The translations under genes and the position numbers were made by a program. From NCBI GenBank assembly GCA_900753095.1, contig CAADXT010000020.1, positions 1-8,584 on the forward strand: 8,584 nucleotides of DNA, read 5' to 3'. The notes beneath the pieces are model-generated. The model saw only the letters and a list, made by a program, of their open reading frames with translations. It was not told the origin of the DNA and did not search any database. This document shows, piece by piece, positions 1 through 5,781 of the stretch; position 1 is the first letter of the stretch, and each line of letters starts with the position of its first letter. This DNA is from Eggerthellaceae bacterium. Its GTDB lineage: Bacteria; Actinomycetota; Coriobacteriia; Coriobacteriales; Eggerthellaceae.

Positions 1-181
1 CGACGATTCCGCTTCCCTTGCGGGCCGCTCCCTCGTCAGAAGGCTTAGCTATAATACCCCGCAGGGCGGCGATTGCAAGAGGTGTTTTTGAAATTCGCTC
101 CAAACTTTCGGCGAAAACTCTATATAACGCCTGTTCAATGGCCATTTCTTGGTATTGCCAGAAATGTGAAGGCGTCTCCAT
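1..181 (-). CDS. Partial reading frame of unknown function running off the left edge
   Basis: An open frame begins with ATG at 181-179 and stays open for 60 codons to the window edge, so its C-terminal part is not seen. The product starts METPSHFWQYQEMAIEQALY and looks like an amphipathic helical protein; I do not recognise the family. Its codon use differs from the other genes here: TTA, AGA and ATA appear and the third positions are much less GC-rich, which suggests a transferred or decaying gene. The same frame extends upstream to a better start, ATG at 235-233 with AGGAG 7 nt before it, but an in-frame TGA at 214-212 (codon 8) interrupts it. The gene may therefore start at 181 (only a weak AGGG lies upstream), or be a pseudogene, or be preceded by a short leader peptide. 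A plus-strand frame of 84 codons (18-272) covers the same bases and is less convincing. Confidence is low because only a fragment is visible. Confidence 0.35.
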   Translation of the reverse strand, partial: METPSHFWQYQEMAIEQALYRVFAESLERISKTPLAIAALRGIIAKPSDEGAARKGSGIV

Positions 182-275
182 AAACCCTATCAGAGGCGGA
201 AGAGGGCCTTTTCAAAGGGCTTTTAACGTCTCCATGCCCATTCTCCTGAGCGTTTCAAACCTAGATATATAGAGA

Positions 276-288
276 GGGCAATTTGCCC
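276..288. promoter_or_regulatory. Short perfect palindrome, possible operator
   Basis: GGGCAA-T-TTGCCC is a perfect inverted repeat of 6-bp arms around one base. It lies about 40 bp upstream of the AGGAG/ATG pair at 247-233 on the minus strand and sits beside AT-rich sequence (minus-strand TATATATC at about 263-270) that could be part of a promoter. The position and symmetry would suit a dimeric repressor site. No regulator is identified, and a small RNA hairpin is an alternative. Confidence 0.25.
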
Positions 289-468
289 CAGATAGAGAAT
301 GTCCGCTAGAGCATTAATGAATTCCGGACACACGGCTGCAAATCACCGAGTTTCAGCAGAAACGGCCTCATTGGTTCCCGCTTGGCATCCAGGTGCTAGC
401 CATCAGGATGATGCAAGGCAAAACGTCCGTTTTCCGTCGCGATTCCCGTTTGGCCCCCATTGAAATGC

Positions 469-489
469 AAAACGCCCAAAAAGGGCGTT
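469..489 (-). terminator. Likely intrinsic terminator of the operon ending with the FAD enzyme
   Basis: On the minus strand the sequence reads AACGCCC, a TTTTT loop, then GGGCGTT followed by two more T. This gives a perfect 7-bp stem at 471-477/483-489 ending in a run of four T. It lies about 190 nt past the stop codon at 680. The T tract is short, so termination may be partial. In the plus direction the stem is not followed by T residues, so the minus orientation is preferred. Confidence 0.5.
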
Positions 490-523
490 AATCGAATCAA
501 GGTGCGCACCGGCAATTCAGCGA

Positions 524-624
524 GCGCGGTTCTAGCGAGTGCAGGAGAAGCGAAAGGCCCATGGGGCTGGCCAACGCGGCCGCCCCATGAGCCTTAAGGT
601 TTTCCTACGCCGCTAGAACCGCGC
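524..624. repeat. About 100-bp nested palindrome with perfect 14-bp terminal inverted repeats
   Basis: The outer arms GCGCGGTTCTAGCG (524-537) and CGCTAGAACCGCGC (611-624) are exact reverse complements. Inside lies a second hairpin: AAGGC (554-558) pairs with GCCTT (591-595), CATGGGGC (560-567) with GCCCCATG (582-589), and GGCC (569-572) with GGCC (578-581), leaving T568 bulged and AACGC as the loop. The sequence between the two levels is also partly complementary. The whole block would fold into one long stem in DNA or RNA. No T tract follows on either strand, so it is not an ordinary terminator. It resembles a REP/BIME-type or MITE-like intergenic element, or a structured 3' RNA. The flanks carry CAGC near each side (518-521 and 626-629) but no clean target duplication. 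Confidence 0.5.
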
Positions 625-650
625 ACAGCATCATTGCGTTTCGTAAGCCA

Positions 651-675
651 TTGCGCCGACTGAAAGCCGGCGCAA
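651..675 (-). other. Hairpin immediately after the FAD enzyme stop codon
   Basis: TTGCGCCG (651-658) and CGGCGCAA (668-675) form a perfect 8-bp GC-rich stem with a 9-nt loop, starting 4 nt past the stop codon. The minus strand has no T run after it, so it is more likely an mRNA 3' stabiliser or a pause or rho-related structure than an intrinsic terminator. Confidence 0.4.
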
Positions 676-679
676 CCCA

Positions 680-2098
680 TTAGTTGCAAACCTTACCGGG
701 GTTCAGGATGTAGTTCGGGTCGAACACGCGCTTGATGCCGGCCATCAAGTTGATGGCGGTGTCGCCAACGGAATCGTGCAGGTATTCCTTCTTTGCATGG
801 CCAATGCCGTGCTCGCCGGACACCTGACCATTCAGCTCGGTGCACTTCTCGTAGCTTTCCTTCATTACCTTCTTCGACTTTTCCAGGAACACATCCTGGT
901 CTACGCCGTTTGCGGATGCATAGATATGGAGGTTGCCGTCGCCTGCGTGGCCGAAGGAGCGGATGCCCACACCGTACTTGTCGCCAATCTGGTGCACGTG
1001 CTCCAGGAATTCGGCAACCTTGTCTACCGGCACAACCACGTCCATTTCGTCGAGGTGCTCGGTGTCGGCCTCGATCACCGTGAGGAATGCGCTGCGGGCA
1101 GCCCATACTGCACGCTTATCGTCGGGATGCGAAAGAACGAGCGTGTTGAACGCACCCAGCTCGTCGCCGATCTCTGCCAGCGTCTCGGCGCGCTGGAAGA
1201 TCTCGTCCTGATCGTTGCCGTCGAGGGTTACCAGGATGTAAGCGCCTACCTCGTGGCCGTCTACATTAGTAGGAATGATCTTGTTGCCAGTGTAATCGGC
1301 AGAAGAATCTACGATGTCGCGCTCCATGAACTCGATGGACTGCGGGTCGAGGCCAGCAAGCTTGATCTTTGGTACCGCGCTGATAGCGGTTTCAAGATCC
1401 TCGAAGGGCAGGATGAAGCTGATATCTTCCTTAGGAGCAGCGATGAGCTTCAGCGTGAGCTCGGTGATAACACCCAGGGTACCTTCAGAGCCGATCATCA
1501 GATGAAGCAGGCTGTAGCCGGAGCTGGTTTTGGAGACAGCGCGGCCCACTTCCAGGACCTCGCCCGTTGGGAGAACCACGGTCATGGCAAGCACATAGTC
1601 GCGCGTGGTGCCGTACTTAACGGCGCGCATGCCGCCGGCGTTGGTGCTTACGTTGCCGCCCAAAGAACCCGTCTTCTCGCCGGGATCGGGGGGATACATA
1701 AGGTCATGCTCGAGGGCATCGGCAGCCAAATCGCACAGGCGCACACCGGGCTGAACGCGAACGAACAGGTTGTTCATGTCGTACTCGAGGATTTCGTTCA
1801 TATGCATGGTGCACAGCACAACGCCACCCTGCAGCGGGGTGCTGCCGCCAACCAAGCCGGTGCCGGCGCCGCGGACCGTAACGGGAATCTTGTTCTCGTT
1901 GCACAGCTTCATGATGGCAGCAACTTCCTCAGTGCTGTCGGGGAAGCATACGGCCTCGGGCATATTGGTGCCGTAGATGGGCATCTCGTCGTGAGAGTAG
2001 TCCTCGTTGATATCTTCACCAACGTGGCAATCCTCTTCGCCAACAATGGCTTGCAGCTGGCTGATTAGTTCAGGGGTGAGTTCGTTGTACTCGGTCAT
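680..2098 (-). CDS. FAD-linked D-2-hydroxyacid dehydrogenase (GlcD / D-lactate dehydrogenase family)
   Basis: This 472-residue, presumably cytosolic flavoenzyme should oxidise a D-2-hydroxyacid such as D-lactate, glycolate or D-2-hydroxyglutarate to the 2-oxoacid and pass electrons from FAD to an acceptor. Residues 45-220 form the PCMH-type FAD-binding domain, with RGAGTGLVGG (76-85), PPDPGEKTGSLGGNVSTNAG (136-155) and GSEGTLGVITE (203-213). Residues 225-470 form the FAD-oxidase C-terminal domain, with the metal/substrate motif GHAGDGNLH (383-391), SGEHGIG (427-433) and FDPNYILNPGK (459-469). The length is normal for the family. The start ATG has AAAGG 5 nt upstream. There is no signal peptide or membrane segment. 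No etfA/etfB, lactate permease or glcE/glcF gene is in the window, so substrate and electron acceptor cannot be fixed. It lies 119 bp downstream of the DUF4392 gene with no terminator between them, so cotranscription is likely. The family call is firm; the substrate is open. Confidence 0.93.
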   Translation of the reverse strand: MTEYNELTPELISQLQAIVGEEDCHVGEDINEDYSHDEMPIYGTNMPEAVCFPDSTEEVAAIMKLCNENKIPVTVRGAGTGLVGGSTPLQGGVVLCTMHMNEILEYDMNNLFVRVQPGVRLCDLAADALEHDLMYPPDPGEKTGSLGGNVSTNAGGMRAVKYGTTRDYVLAMTVVLPTGEVLEVGRAVSKTSSGYSLLHLMIGSEGTLGVITELTLKLIAAPKEDISFILPFEDLETAISAVPKIKLAGLDPQSIEFMERDIVDSSADYTGNKIIPTNVDGHEVGAYILVTLDGNDQDEIFQRAETLAEIGDELGAFNTLVLSHPDDKRAVWAARSAFLTVIEADTEHLDEMDVVVPVDKVAEFLEHVHQIGDKYGVGIRSFGHAGDGNLHIYASANGVDQDVFLEKSKKVMKESYEKCTELNGQVSGEHGIGHAKKEYLHDSVGDTAINLMAGIKRVFDPNYILNPGKVCN

Positions 2099-2217
2099 GC
2101 TAACCTTTCGCTCTTTTGAACGCTGATTATTGGTTTACAGGGTTGCACGCTAGCGCTCATTGCTTTTGCGTGAAAGAGGCGAAAGGCACATCCTTGGCGA
2201 GTGGTTTCCAGACGCGG

Positions 2218-3135
2218 TTAGTGGCGAACGAGCCTCAGCAGATTCTGATAGACGCTCTGGCTCACGGAAAGGGCGTAGCCATCGACCGTGGCAACCGGCT
2301 CGCGGGTAACGCCATCGACACTTCCCAGCTCCACCGTGCGAACGAGAAAATCGTAGACTTCCTGCCATTCGGGAAGAAGCGGCGTGCCTGACAGCTCTTC
2401 CAGGCAAGCCGCGATACCGTAGGCTCCCCAATTGGAAACGCTTGCCAGAACAAGGTTGTCCACTTCCACCACGCAGGGCGAAAGCTCCAGGCTTTCACGG
2501 ATTTGGGAAGCGAGGTTGCCCATTCCTATCTCGTTGCCGCCATCGCCCACGCCAACGGTGGGAATACGGCCCTTCGCCTGCAAGAACAGATCGTCGATGC
2601 TTGAGGTTAAGGCTGCTACCGATTCCCCGCGCATATTACAGTAGTCGCCTGCATCGTTGCGCCCACAGCGCTCGATGGAAACAAGGCCCACCGGAGAATG
2701 CTCCTTGAGCATAGCAGCGTAGAACGGCTCTTCTTTCTCAGGAAGCGTCGGGGCAATGCGAAAGCCCTGGATGCGGAAGTACTCACGCGCGAAAGGCTCG
2801 GCAACTATCACGGGCGTGAAGCCCAATTTCTCGAGCGCAGAAGCCAGCACCATAGTGCCCGCAGGACCATCCGTTTCGGGCTGCCCGGCCACGAAGAAGC
2901 CCGTGGCCAACAGCACCGTGCCGCGCGGCCACGAGAGTATTTCCCTTGCCGCATCGTGGCAGTAGGTGGGCGAAACGAACGCGCTCAGCTCGAGCATGCC
3001 GCGCCAAGAATGGCGCAGGATCGCCTCTTCGATGGTTTTGGGGGCTTCGGTGGAAACCCAGTTTGCGGCAAAGCCGTGGATGGATTCCTCGGGAACCGAA
3101 ACATCAGTTAAGGGGGTGGCTGGTTCTGCGCTCAT
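2218..3135 (-). CDS. Standalone DUF4392 protein, D-glutamate cyclase-like
   Basis: The 305-residue product matches the DUF4392 domain, which is the C-terminal part of the vertebrate mitochondrial D-glutamate cyclase that converts D-glutamate to 5-oxo-D-proline and water. Visible conserved blocks are TGFFVAGQPETDGPAG (78-93), SIERCGRNDAGDYCNMRG (153-170), VGVGDGGNEIGMGN (194-207) and SNWGAYG (234-240). The Gly/Asp/Asn-rich blocks probably build the active site. The DUF1445 domain that precedes DUF4392 in the vertebrate enzyme is missing, and the N-terminal 40 residues are not recognisable as a domain. No signal peptide or membrane helix is seen, so it should act in the cytosol. The start lies 11 nt after the stop of the aminotransferase gene, and its ribosome-binding site AGGTGG (3148-3143) overlaps that TAG stop, which implies translational coupling. 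Pairing with an enzyme able to make or use D-glutamate supports the proposed activity. That a lone DUF4392 protein is catalytically sufficient is inference. Confidence 0.85.
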   Translation of the reverse strand: MSAEPATPLTDVSVPEESIHGFAANWVSTEAPKTIEEAILRHSWRGMLELSAFVSPTYCHDAAREILSWPRGTVLLATGFFVAGQPETDGPAGTMVLASALEKLGFTPVIVAEPFAREYFRIQGFRIAPTLPEKEEPFYAAMLKEHSPVGLVSIERCGRNDAGDYCNMRGESVAALTSSIDDLFLQAKGRIPTVGVGDGGNEIGMGNLASQIRESLELSPCVVEVDNLVLASVSNWGAYGIAACLEELSGTPLLPEWQEVYDFLVRTVELGSVDGVTREPVATVDGYALSVSQSVYQNLLRLVRH

Positions 3136-3142
3136 GGGAGAT

Positions 3143-3148
3143 CCACCT
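3143..3148 (-). promoter_or_regulatory. Ribosome-binding site overlapping the upstream stop codon
   Basis: AGGTGG on the minus strand begins inside the TAG stop (3149-3147) of the aminotransferase gene and lies 7 nt before the ATG at 3135-3133. It fixes the start of the DUF4392 gene and indicates coupled translation of the two genes. Confidence 0.7.
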
Positions 3149-3992
3149 AATCGGCTTCGGTTGCGGAAAGGAACTCGCCCAGCACTTCCTGGCGCAGCTT
3201 CTCGATAAGCTCAGGCTGCTTGCCGCCGACGGGCTTGCCGTCGATCTCGTTGGCGTGGAGGCAAAGGTTGCTGGAGCTGGTTACCAGCACCTCTTCCGCG
3301 GCAAAAAGGTCTTCCAGGTAATAAGGCTCCTCATGAACGGGGATGCCCAGGCGGTTGGCTGCCTCGATGAGGTGCTTGCGCGCAATGCCGGGCAAGATGA
3401 GGTTGTCGAGCGGAGCCGTGTACAGGGCGCCGTCCTTGATGATGTGCACGTTGCTGTGGGCACATTCGGTGATGCGGCCGCCCTCGCGGTAGAACACGGT
3501 TTCCTGGCAGCCAGCGCGCTTGGCCTTTTCCGTTGCCATAACCGAGGGAATGAGGTTCAGCGTCTTGATGTTGCAGTGGAAGAAGCGCGTGTCGGGCTCG
3601 GTGATGAGCTTGATTGGCGTGAGGCCATCGGAAATAGAAGCAGGCTTCAGCATTACCCACAGGTTGCCAGGGCCCTTGGTGAAGGCATGGTCGCGGATGC
3701 CGGTGCCGCGCGTTACCTGGTAGTAGACGAACAGATCGCCCGTGTCCACTTCCTTAACCAGCTTGTTCAGCAGATCCTTCAGCTCCTGCTTGGTGCAGGG
3801 CATCTCGATTTCCAGCAGCTTTGCGCTGTTGAAGAAGCGGTCGATGTGCTCGTCAATGGCAAAGATCTTGTAGTTGCGTGCCGGGCCGGCATCGTAGACG
3901 CCGTCGCCGAACCAGTGGACGCGGTCGTTCATAGGGACGGTCATTTCATCGAGCGGACCGAATTTGCCGTTGTAGTAACCGAGGTTTTCCAT
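3147..3992 (-). CDS. D-amino-acid aminotransferase (class IV, PLP-dependent)
   Basis: This 281-residue enzyme should exchange amino groups between D-amino acids and 2-oxoacids, typically D-alanine + 2-oxoglutarate = pyruvate + D-glutamate, in the cytosol. Its length is close to the 282-residue Bacillus enzyme. Visible features are FGDGVYD (28-34, with the active-site tyrosine Y33), QVTRGTGIRDHAF (92-104), the PLP lysine K143 in NIKTLNLIPSVMA (141-153), and GGRITECAHSN (171-181, with the cofactor-contacting E176). R100 and H102 match the Arg/His pair that binds the substrate carboxylate in Bacillus D-amino-acid aminotransferase, which favours this call over branched-chain aminotransferase or aminodeoxychorismate lyase. 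The ATG at 3992 has AAAGGAG (4007-4001) 8 nt upstream. It is the first gene of a probable operon with the DUF4392 gene and perhaps the FAD enzyme gene. A 286-bp upstream gap carries an inverted repeat and a motif shared with the symporter leader. Confidence 0.9.
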   Translation of the reverse strand: MENLGYYNGKFGPLDEMTVPMNDRVHWFGDGVYDAGPARNYKIFAIDEHIDRFFNSAKLLEIEMPCTKQELKDLLNKLVKEVDTGDLFVYYQVTRGTGIRDHAFTKGPGNLWVMLKPASISDGLTPIKLITEPDTRFFHCNIKTLNLIPSVMATEKAKRAGCQETVFYREGGRITECAHSNVHIIKDGALYTAPLDNLILPGIARKHLIEAANRLGIPVHEEPYYLEDLFAAEEVLVTSSSNLCLHANEIDGKPVGGKQPELIEKLRQEVLGEFLSATEAD

Positions 3993-4000
3993 GATTGAGG

Positions 4001-4007
4001 CTCCTTT
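4001..4007 (-). promoter_or_regulatory. Strong Shine-Dalgarno of the aminotransferase gene
   Basis: AAAGGAG on the minus strand lies 8 nt before the ATG at 3992-3990. This near-ideal spacing supports that start. Confidence 0.75.
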
Positions 4008-4083
4008 GCTTCCTTTTAGAGCAGATGAGGCTTATAGCCGTGTTTGCATTGAATTTCTTTACAGGTTGAACCCTACCCTGCCA

Positions 4084-4120
4084 ATGTTTCCGCAACCTTT
4101 CGTTAGCGAAAACGAAACAT
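4084..4120. promoter_or_regulatory. Nested inverted repeat upstream of the aminotransferase, containing the shared motif
   Basis: Two inverted repeats overlap here. ATGTTTC (4084-4090) matches GAAACAT (4114-4120), and TTTCGTT (4098-4104) matches AACGAAA (4111-4117). The split motif GTTAGC-N5-CGAAACA occupies 4102-4119 and recurs upstream of the symporter. The block lies about 92-128 nt before the aminotransferase start, within reach of its promoter. I could not place a confident -10/-35 pair: TTGGCA (4082-4077 on the minus strand) is a possible -35, but the element at the right distance, TAAAGA, is a poor -10. A regulator-binding site is the most likely reading; the regulator is unknown. Confidence 0.4.
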
Positions 4121-4150
4121 GACGGTTTGTTGATGCTGCTTTCAGCATTT

Positions 4151-4200
4151 CTAAAAAGCCCCCGACACGACGGAAGGACTCCTTAATGGAGCCCTTCCGT
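4151..4200 (-). terminator. Intrinsic terminator downstream of the symporter gene
   Basis: ACGGAAGGACTCC (4170-4182) pairs with GGAGCCCTTCCGT (4188-4200) in a 13-bp stem with one mismatch and a 5-nt loop (TTAAT). On the minus strand the stem is followed, after a short G-rich spacer, by TTTTT (4157-4153). It lies about 80 nt past the symporter stop and separates that gene from the aminotransferase operon. The spacer between stem and T run is longer than ideal, so termination efficiency is uncertain. Confidence 0.6.
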
Positions 4201-4202
4201 TT

Positions 4203-4250
4203 CATGCTGAGGCAGCATGCTATGTTTTGCCGCTGCAGCTTTCTGCTGCA
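4203..4250 (-). other. Two small stem-loops in the symporter 3' untranslated region
   Basis: CATGCTG (4203-4209) pairs with CAGCATG (4213-4219) around a 3-nt loop, and TGCAGC (4234-4239) pairs with GCTGCA (4245-4250) around 5 nt. Both fall between the symporter stop and its terminator. They may protect the mRNA end; no specific function is evident. Confidence 0.3.
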
Positions 4251-4278
4251 ATCGCTTTATGCGGAAAGAACCGTTGCG

Positions 4279-5781
4279 CTAGGCATGGGGATGGTCGACG
4301 GTGCCAACCGTGGGGATAGGCGTGGTGTCCTCTTCCTCCAGGCGGCCCTCATATACCCAGTACTTGGTGCCCTTGGCGATTACGCCGGAAAGGACGAGCA
4401 CTGCAATGCAGTTCGGCACTGCCATCAGGGCGTTGGAGATATCGGAGAGGTTCCAAACAAGGTCGCCGCCGCCGATGCAGCCCCAGAACACGAAGATCAG
4501 GAACACAACCTGGTAGGGACGGATGCCCTTGGTGCCGAAGAGGTAGGTGATGGCGCGGTCGCCGTACTGAGACCAGCCGAGCATCGTGGAGTAGGTGAAG
4601 CACAGCAGGCCAACAACCAGTACCAGCGGACCGAGAACGGGGATGCTCTCGAAGCATGCCGTTGCCAGGGCAGCACCGCCCGAGAAGATGCCGATGGCGG
4701 AATCGAAGGAGAGATCGTTGCTTGCCAGCATGGTGTTGTTGTAAATGGCAGCAAGATCGGGATTAGCGAGGAGCGAGGTTACCAGCATCAGGCCCGTGAT
4801 AAGGCAGATAACCACAGTGTCCCAGAACGTGCCGGACATGGAAACCAGCGCCTGACGAGCAGGGTTCTTGGAGATTGCAGAAGCGGCAACCAGCGGAGCG
4901 GAACCAAGACCAGACTCATTGGAGAACAGGCCGCGCTTGAAGCCGTACTGAAGAGCAAGCATGATGCCAGAGCCAACTGCACCACCGAAAGCAGCCTGAC
5001 CGGTGAAGGCGCAGCTGAGGATGGTTACGATTGCGTCCCACAGATAAGCACCGTTCATGCCGATGATGATAAGGCAGCAGGCTACATAGAAGATGGCCAT
5101 GATGGGCACAAGCTTCTCGCATACCTTGGAAACCTTCTTCAGGCCGCCGATGATAACGATGGCAACCAGGATGGTAACCACGATGCCGATTGCCCACGTG
5201 GGGATATCGGCGGCGCCGGGGATAAGGCTGGAAGAGGTAAGGGCGCCGGCCAAGGAGTTCGACTGAACGGATGCGCCGATGCCGAAAGAGGCAATGGCGG
5301 TGAAGAGTGCGAACAGCACTGCCAGGAACTTGCCGAGCTTCTTATGCTTGAAGCCACGCTCGAGCGCGTACATTGCGCCGCCGATCATGCGGCCGTTGGC
5401 ATCCTTTACGCGGTACTTCATGGAGATGTAGGTTTCGGAGTACTTGGTTGCGATGCCGAAAACGCCGGTGAGCCACATCCAGAAGATTGCGCCCGGGCCG
5501 CCGCACAAGAGGCCGGTTGCCACACCAACGATGTTGCCGGTGCCGATGGTAGCGGCAAGGGCTGTGGTAAGAGCGCCGAACTGGGAGATGTCGCCCTCCG
5601 CGTAGGGGTCGTTCTTCGATACGGACAGCTTGATTGCCGTGGGGATCTTCCTTTGGATGAATCCCGTTCGAATAGTCATGAAGAGATGGGTGCCCAGCAA
5701 AAGCCAGATTAGAGCCCAACCCCACACGAAGCTATCGACCGCGTCGACACCAGCCGAGAAGGATTCGATGAACGCTTCCAT
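4279..5781 (-). CDS. Sodium:alanine symporter, AGCS family
   Basis: This 500-residue inner-membrane carrier should take up alanine, and possibly glycine, with Na+ in the LeuT fold. It has about ten or eleven hydrophobic segments. Family motifs are clear: IGTGNIVGVATG (79-90), the AGCS signature GGPGAIFWMWLTGVFGIATK (94-113), FSNESGLGSAP (286-296) and FTYSTMLGWSQYGDRA (395-410). The C-terminal tail from about residue 478 is hydrophilic and acidic (EEED, 482-485). The length is typical. The ATG has AAAGGAAG 5 nt upstream. The characterised archaeal homologue AgcS binds both D- and L-alanine, so D-alanine import is plausible next to a D-amino-acid aminotransferase. It probably forms its own transcription unit, with a terminator at 4151-4200, a hairpin between it and the upstream kinase, and an upstream motif shared with the aminotransferase leader. 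The family is firm; the stereochemistry of the substrate is inferred. Confidence 0.95.
   Translation of the reverse strand: MEAFIESFSAGVDAVDSFVWGWALIWLLLGTHLFMTIRTGFIQRKIPTAIKLSVSKNDPYAEGDISQFGALTTALAATIGTGNIVGVATGLLCGGPGAIFWMWLTGVFGIATKYSETYISMKYRVKDANGRMIGGAMYALERGFKHKKLGKFLAVLFALFTAIASFGIGASVQSNSLAGALTSSSLIPGAADIPTWAIGIVVTILVAIVIIGGLKKVSKVCEKLVPIMAIFYVACCLIIIGMNGAYLWDAIVTILSCAFTGQAAFGGAVGSGIMLALQYGFKRGLFSNESGLGSAPLVAASAISKNPARQALVSMSGTFWDTVVICLITGLMLVTSLLANPDLAAIYNNTMLASNDLSFDSAIGIFSGGAALATACFESIPVLGPLVLVVGLLCFTYSTMLGWSQYGDRAITYLFGTKGIRPYQVVFLIFVFWGCIGGGDLVWNLSDISNALMAVPNCIAVLVLSGVIAKGTKYWVYEGRLEEEDTTPIPTVGTVDHPHA

Larger units (their letters stand above)
182..679. other. Non-coding left-end region
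   Basis: No convincing complete gene lies between the left-edge frame and the stop of the FAD enzyme gene. The part at 290-470 shows no tRNA fold, no recognisable riboswitch and no clear sigma-70 promoter. The supported structures are a 13-nt palindrome at 276-288, a terminator-like hairpin at 471-489, a 10-bp perfect palindrome GGTGCGCACC at 501-510, a large nested palindrome at 524-624 and a hairpin at 651-675. The right part (about 471-679) is best read as the 3' untranslated region of the minus-strand operon. The left part (about 182-470) would be the upstream region of the partial frame at the window edge. Confidence 0.6.

Noticed and set aside
27..55. Plus-strand promoter with TATAAT at 50-55
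   Set aside because: The -10 is perfect, but no -35-like hexamer lies 16-18 bp upstream and no plus-strand gene follows.
206..224. Hairpin GCCTTTTCAAAGGGC followed by TTTT on the plus strand, a possible terminator
   Set aside because: The stem is short with a wobble pair and a 3-nt loop, no plus-strand gene leads into it, and it overlaps the upstream part of the minus-strand frame.
18..272. Plus-strand frame of 84 codons at the left end
   Set aside because: It has no Shine-Dalgarno, an odd composition and no recognisable domain. The opposite-strand frame looks more protein-like.
524..624. Integron attC site
   Set aside because: The palindrome is the right length, but the core GTTRRRY/RYYYAAC boxes do not fit (GTTCTAG) and no integrase or cassette structure is present.
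776..2068. Long plus-strand open frame (430 codons) opposite the FAD enzyme gene
   Set aside because: It is the antisense shadow of a gene with clear family motifs. Its product is low-complexity (Ala/Val/Gly/His-rich) with no recognisable domain.
2092..2110. Third copy of the GTTAGC-N5-CGAAACA motif at the FAD enzyme start
   Set aside because: Minus-strand GTTAGC-ATGAC-CGA matches only 9 of 13 positions and overlaps the start codon and Shine-Dalgarno, so it is most likely chance.
2946..3998. Plus-strand open frame (350 codons) opposite the aminotransferase and part of the DUF4392 gene
   Set aside because: It spans two real minus-strand genes and arises from GC-biased codon use; no motif or ribosome-binding site supports it.
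4186..5712. Plus-strand open frame (508 codons) opposite the symporter gene
   Set aside because: It mirrors the membrane protein. The translated product is hydrophilic, rich in Asp, Gly and His, and shows no domain; a typical antisense artefact.
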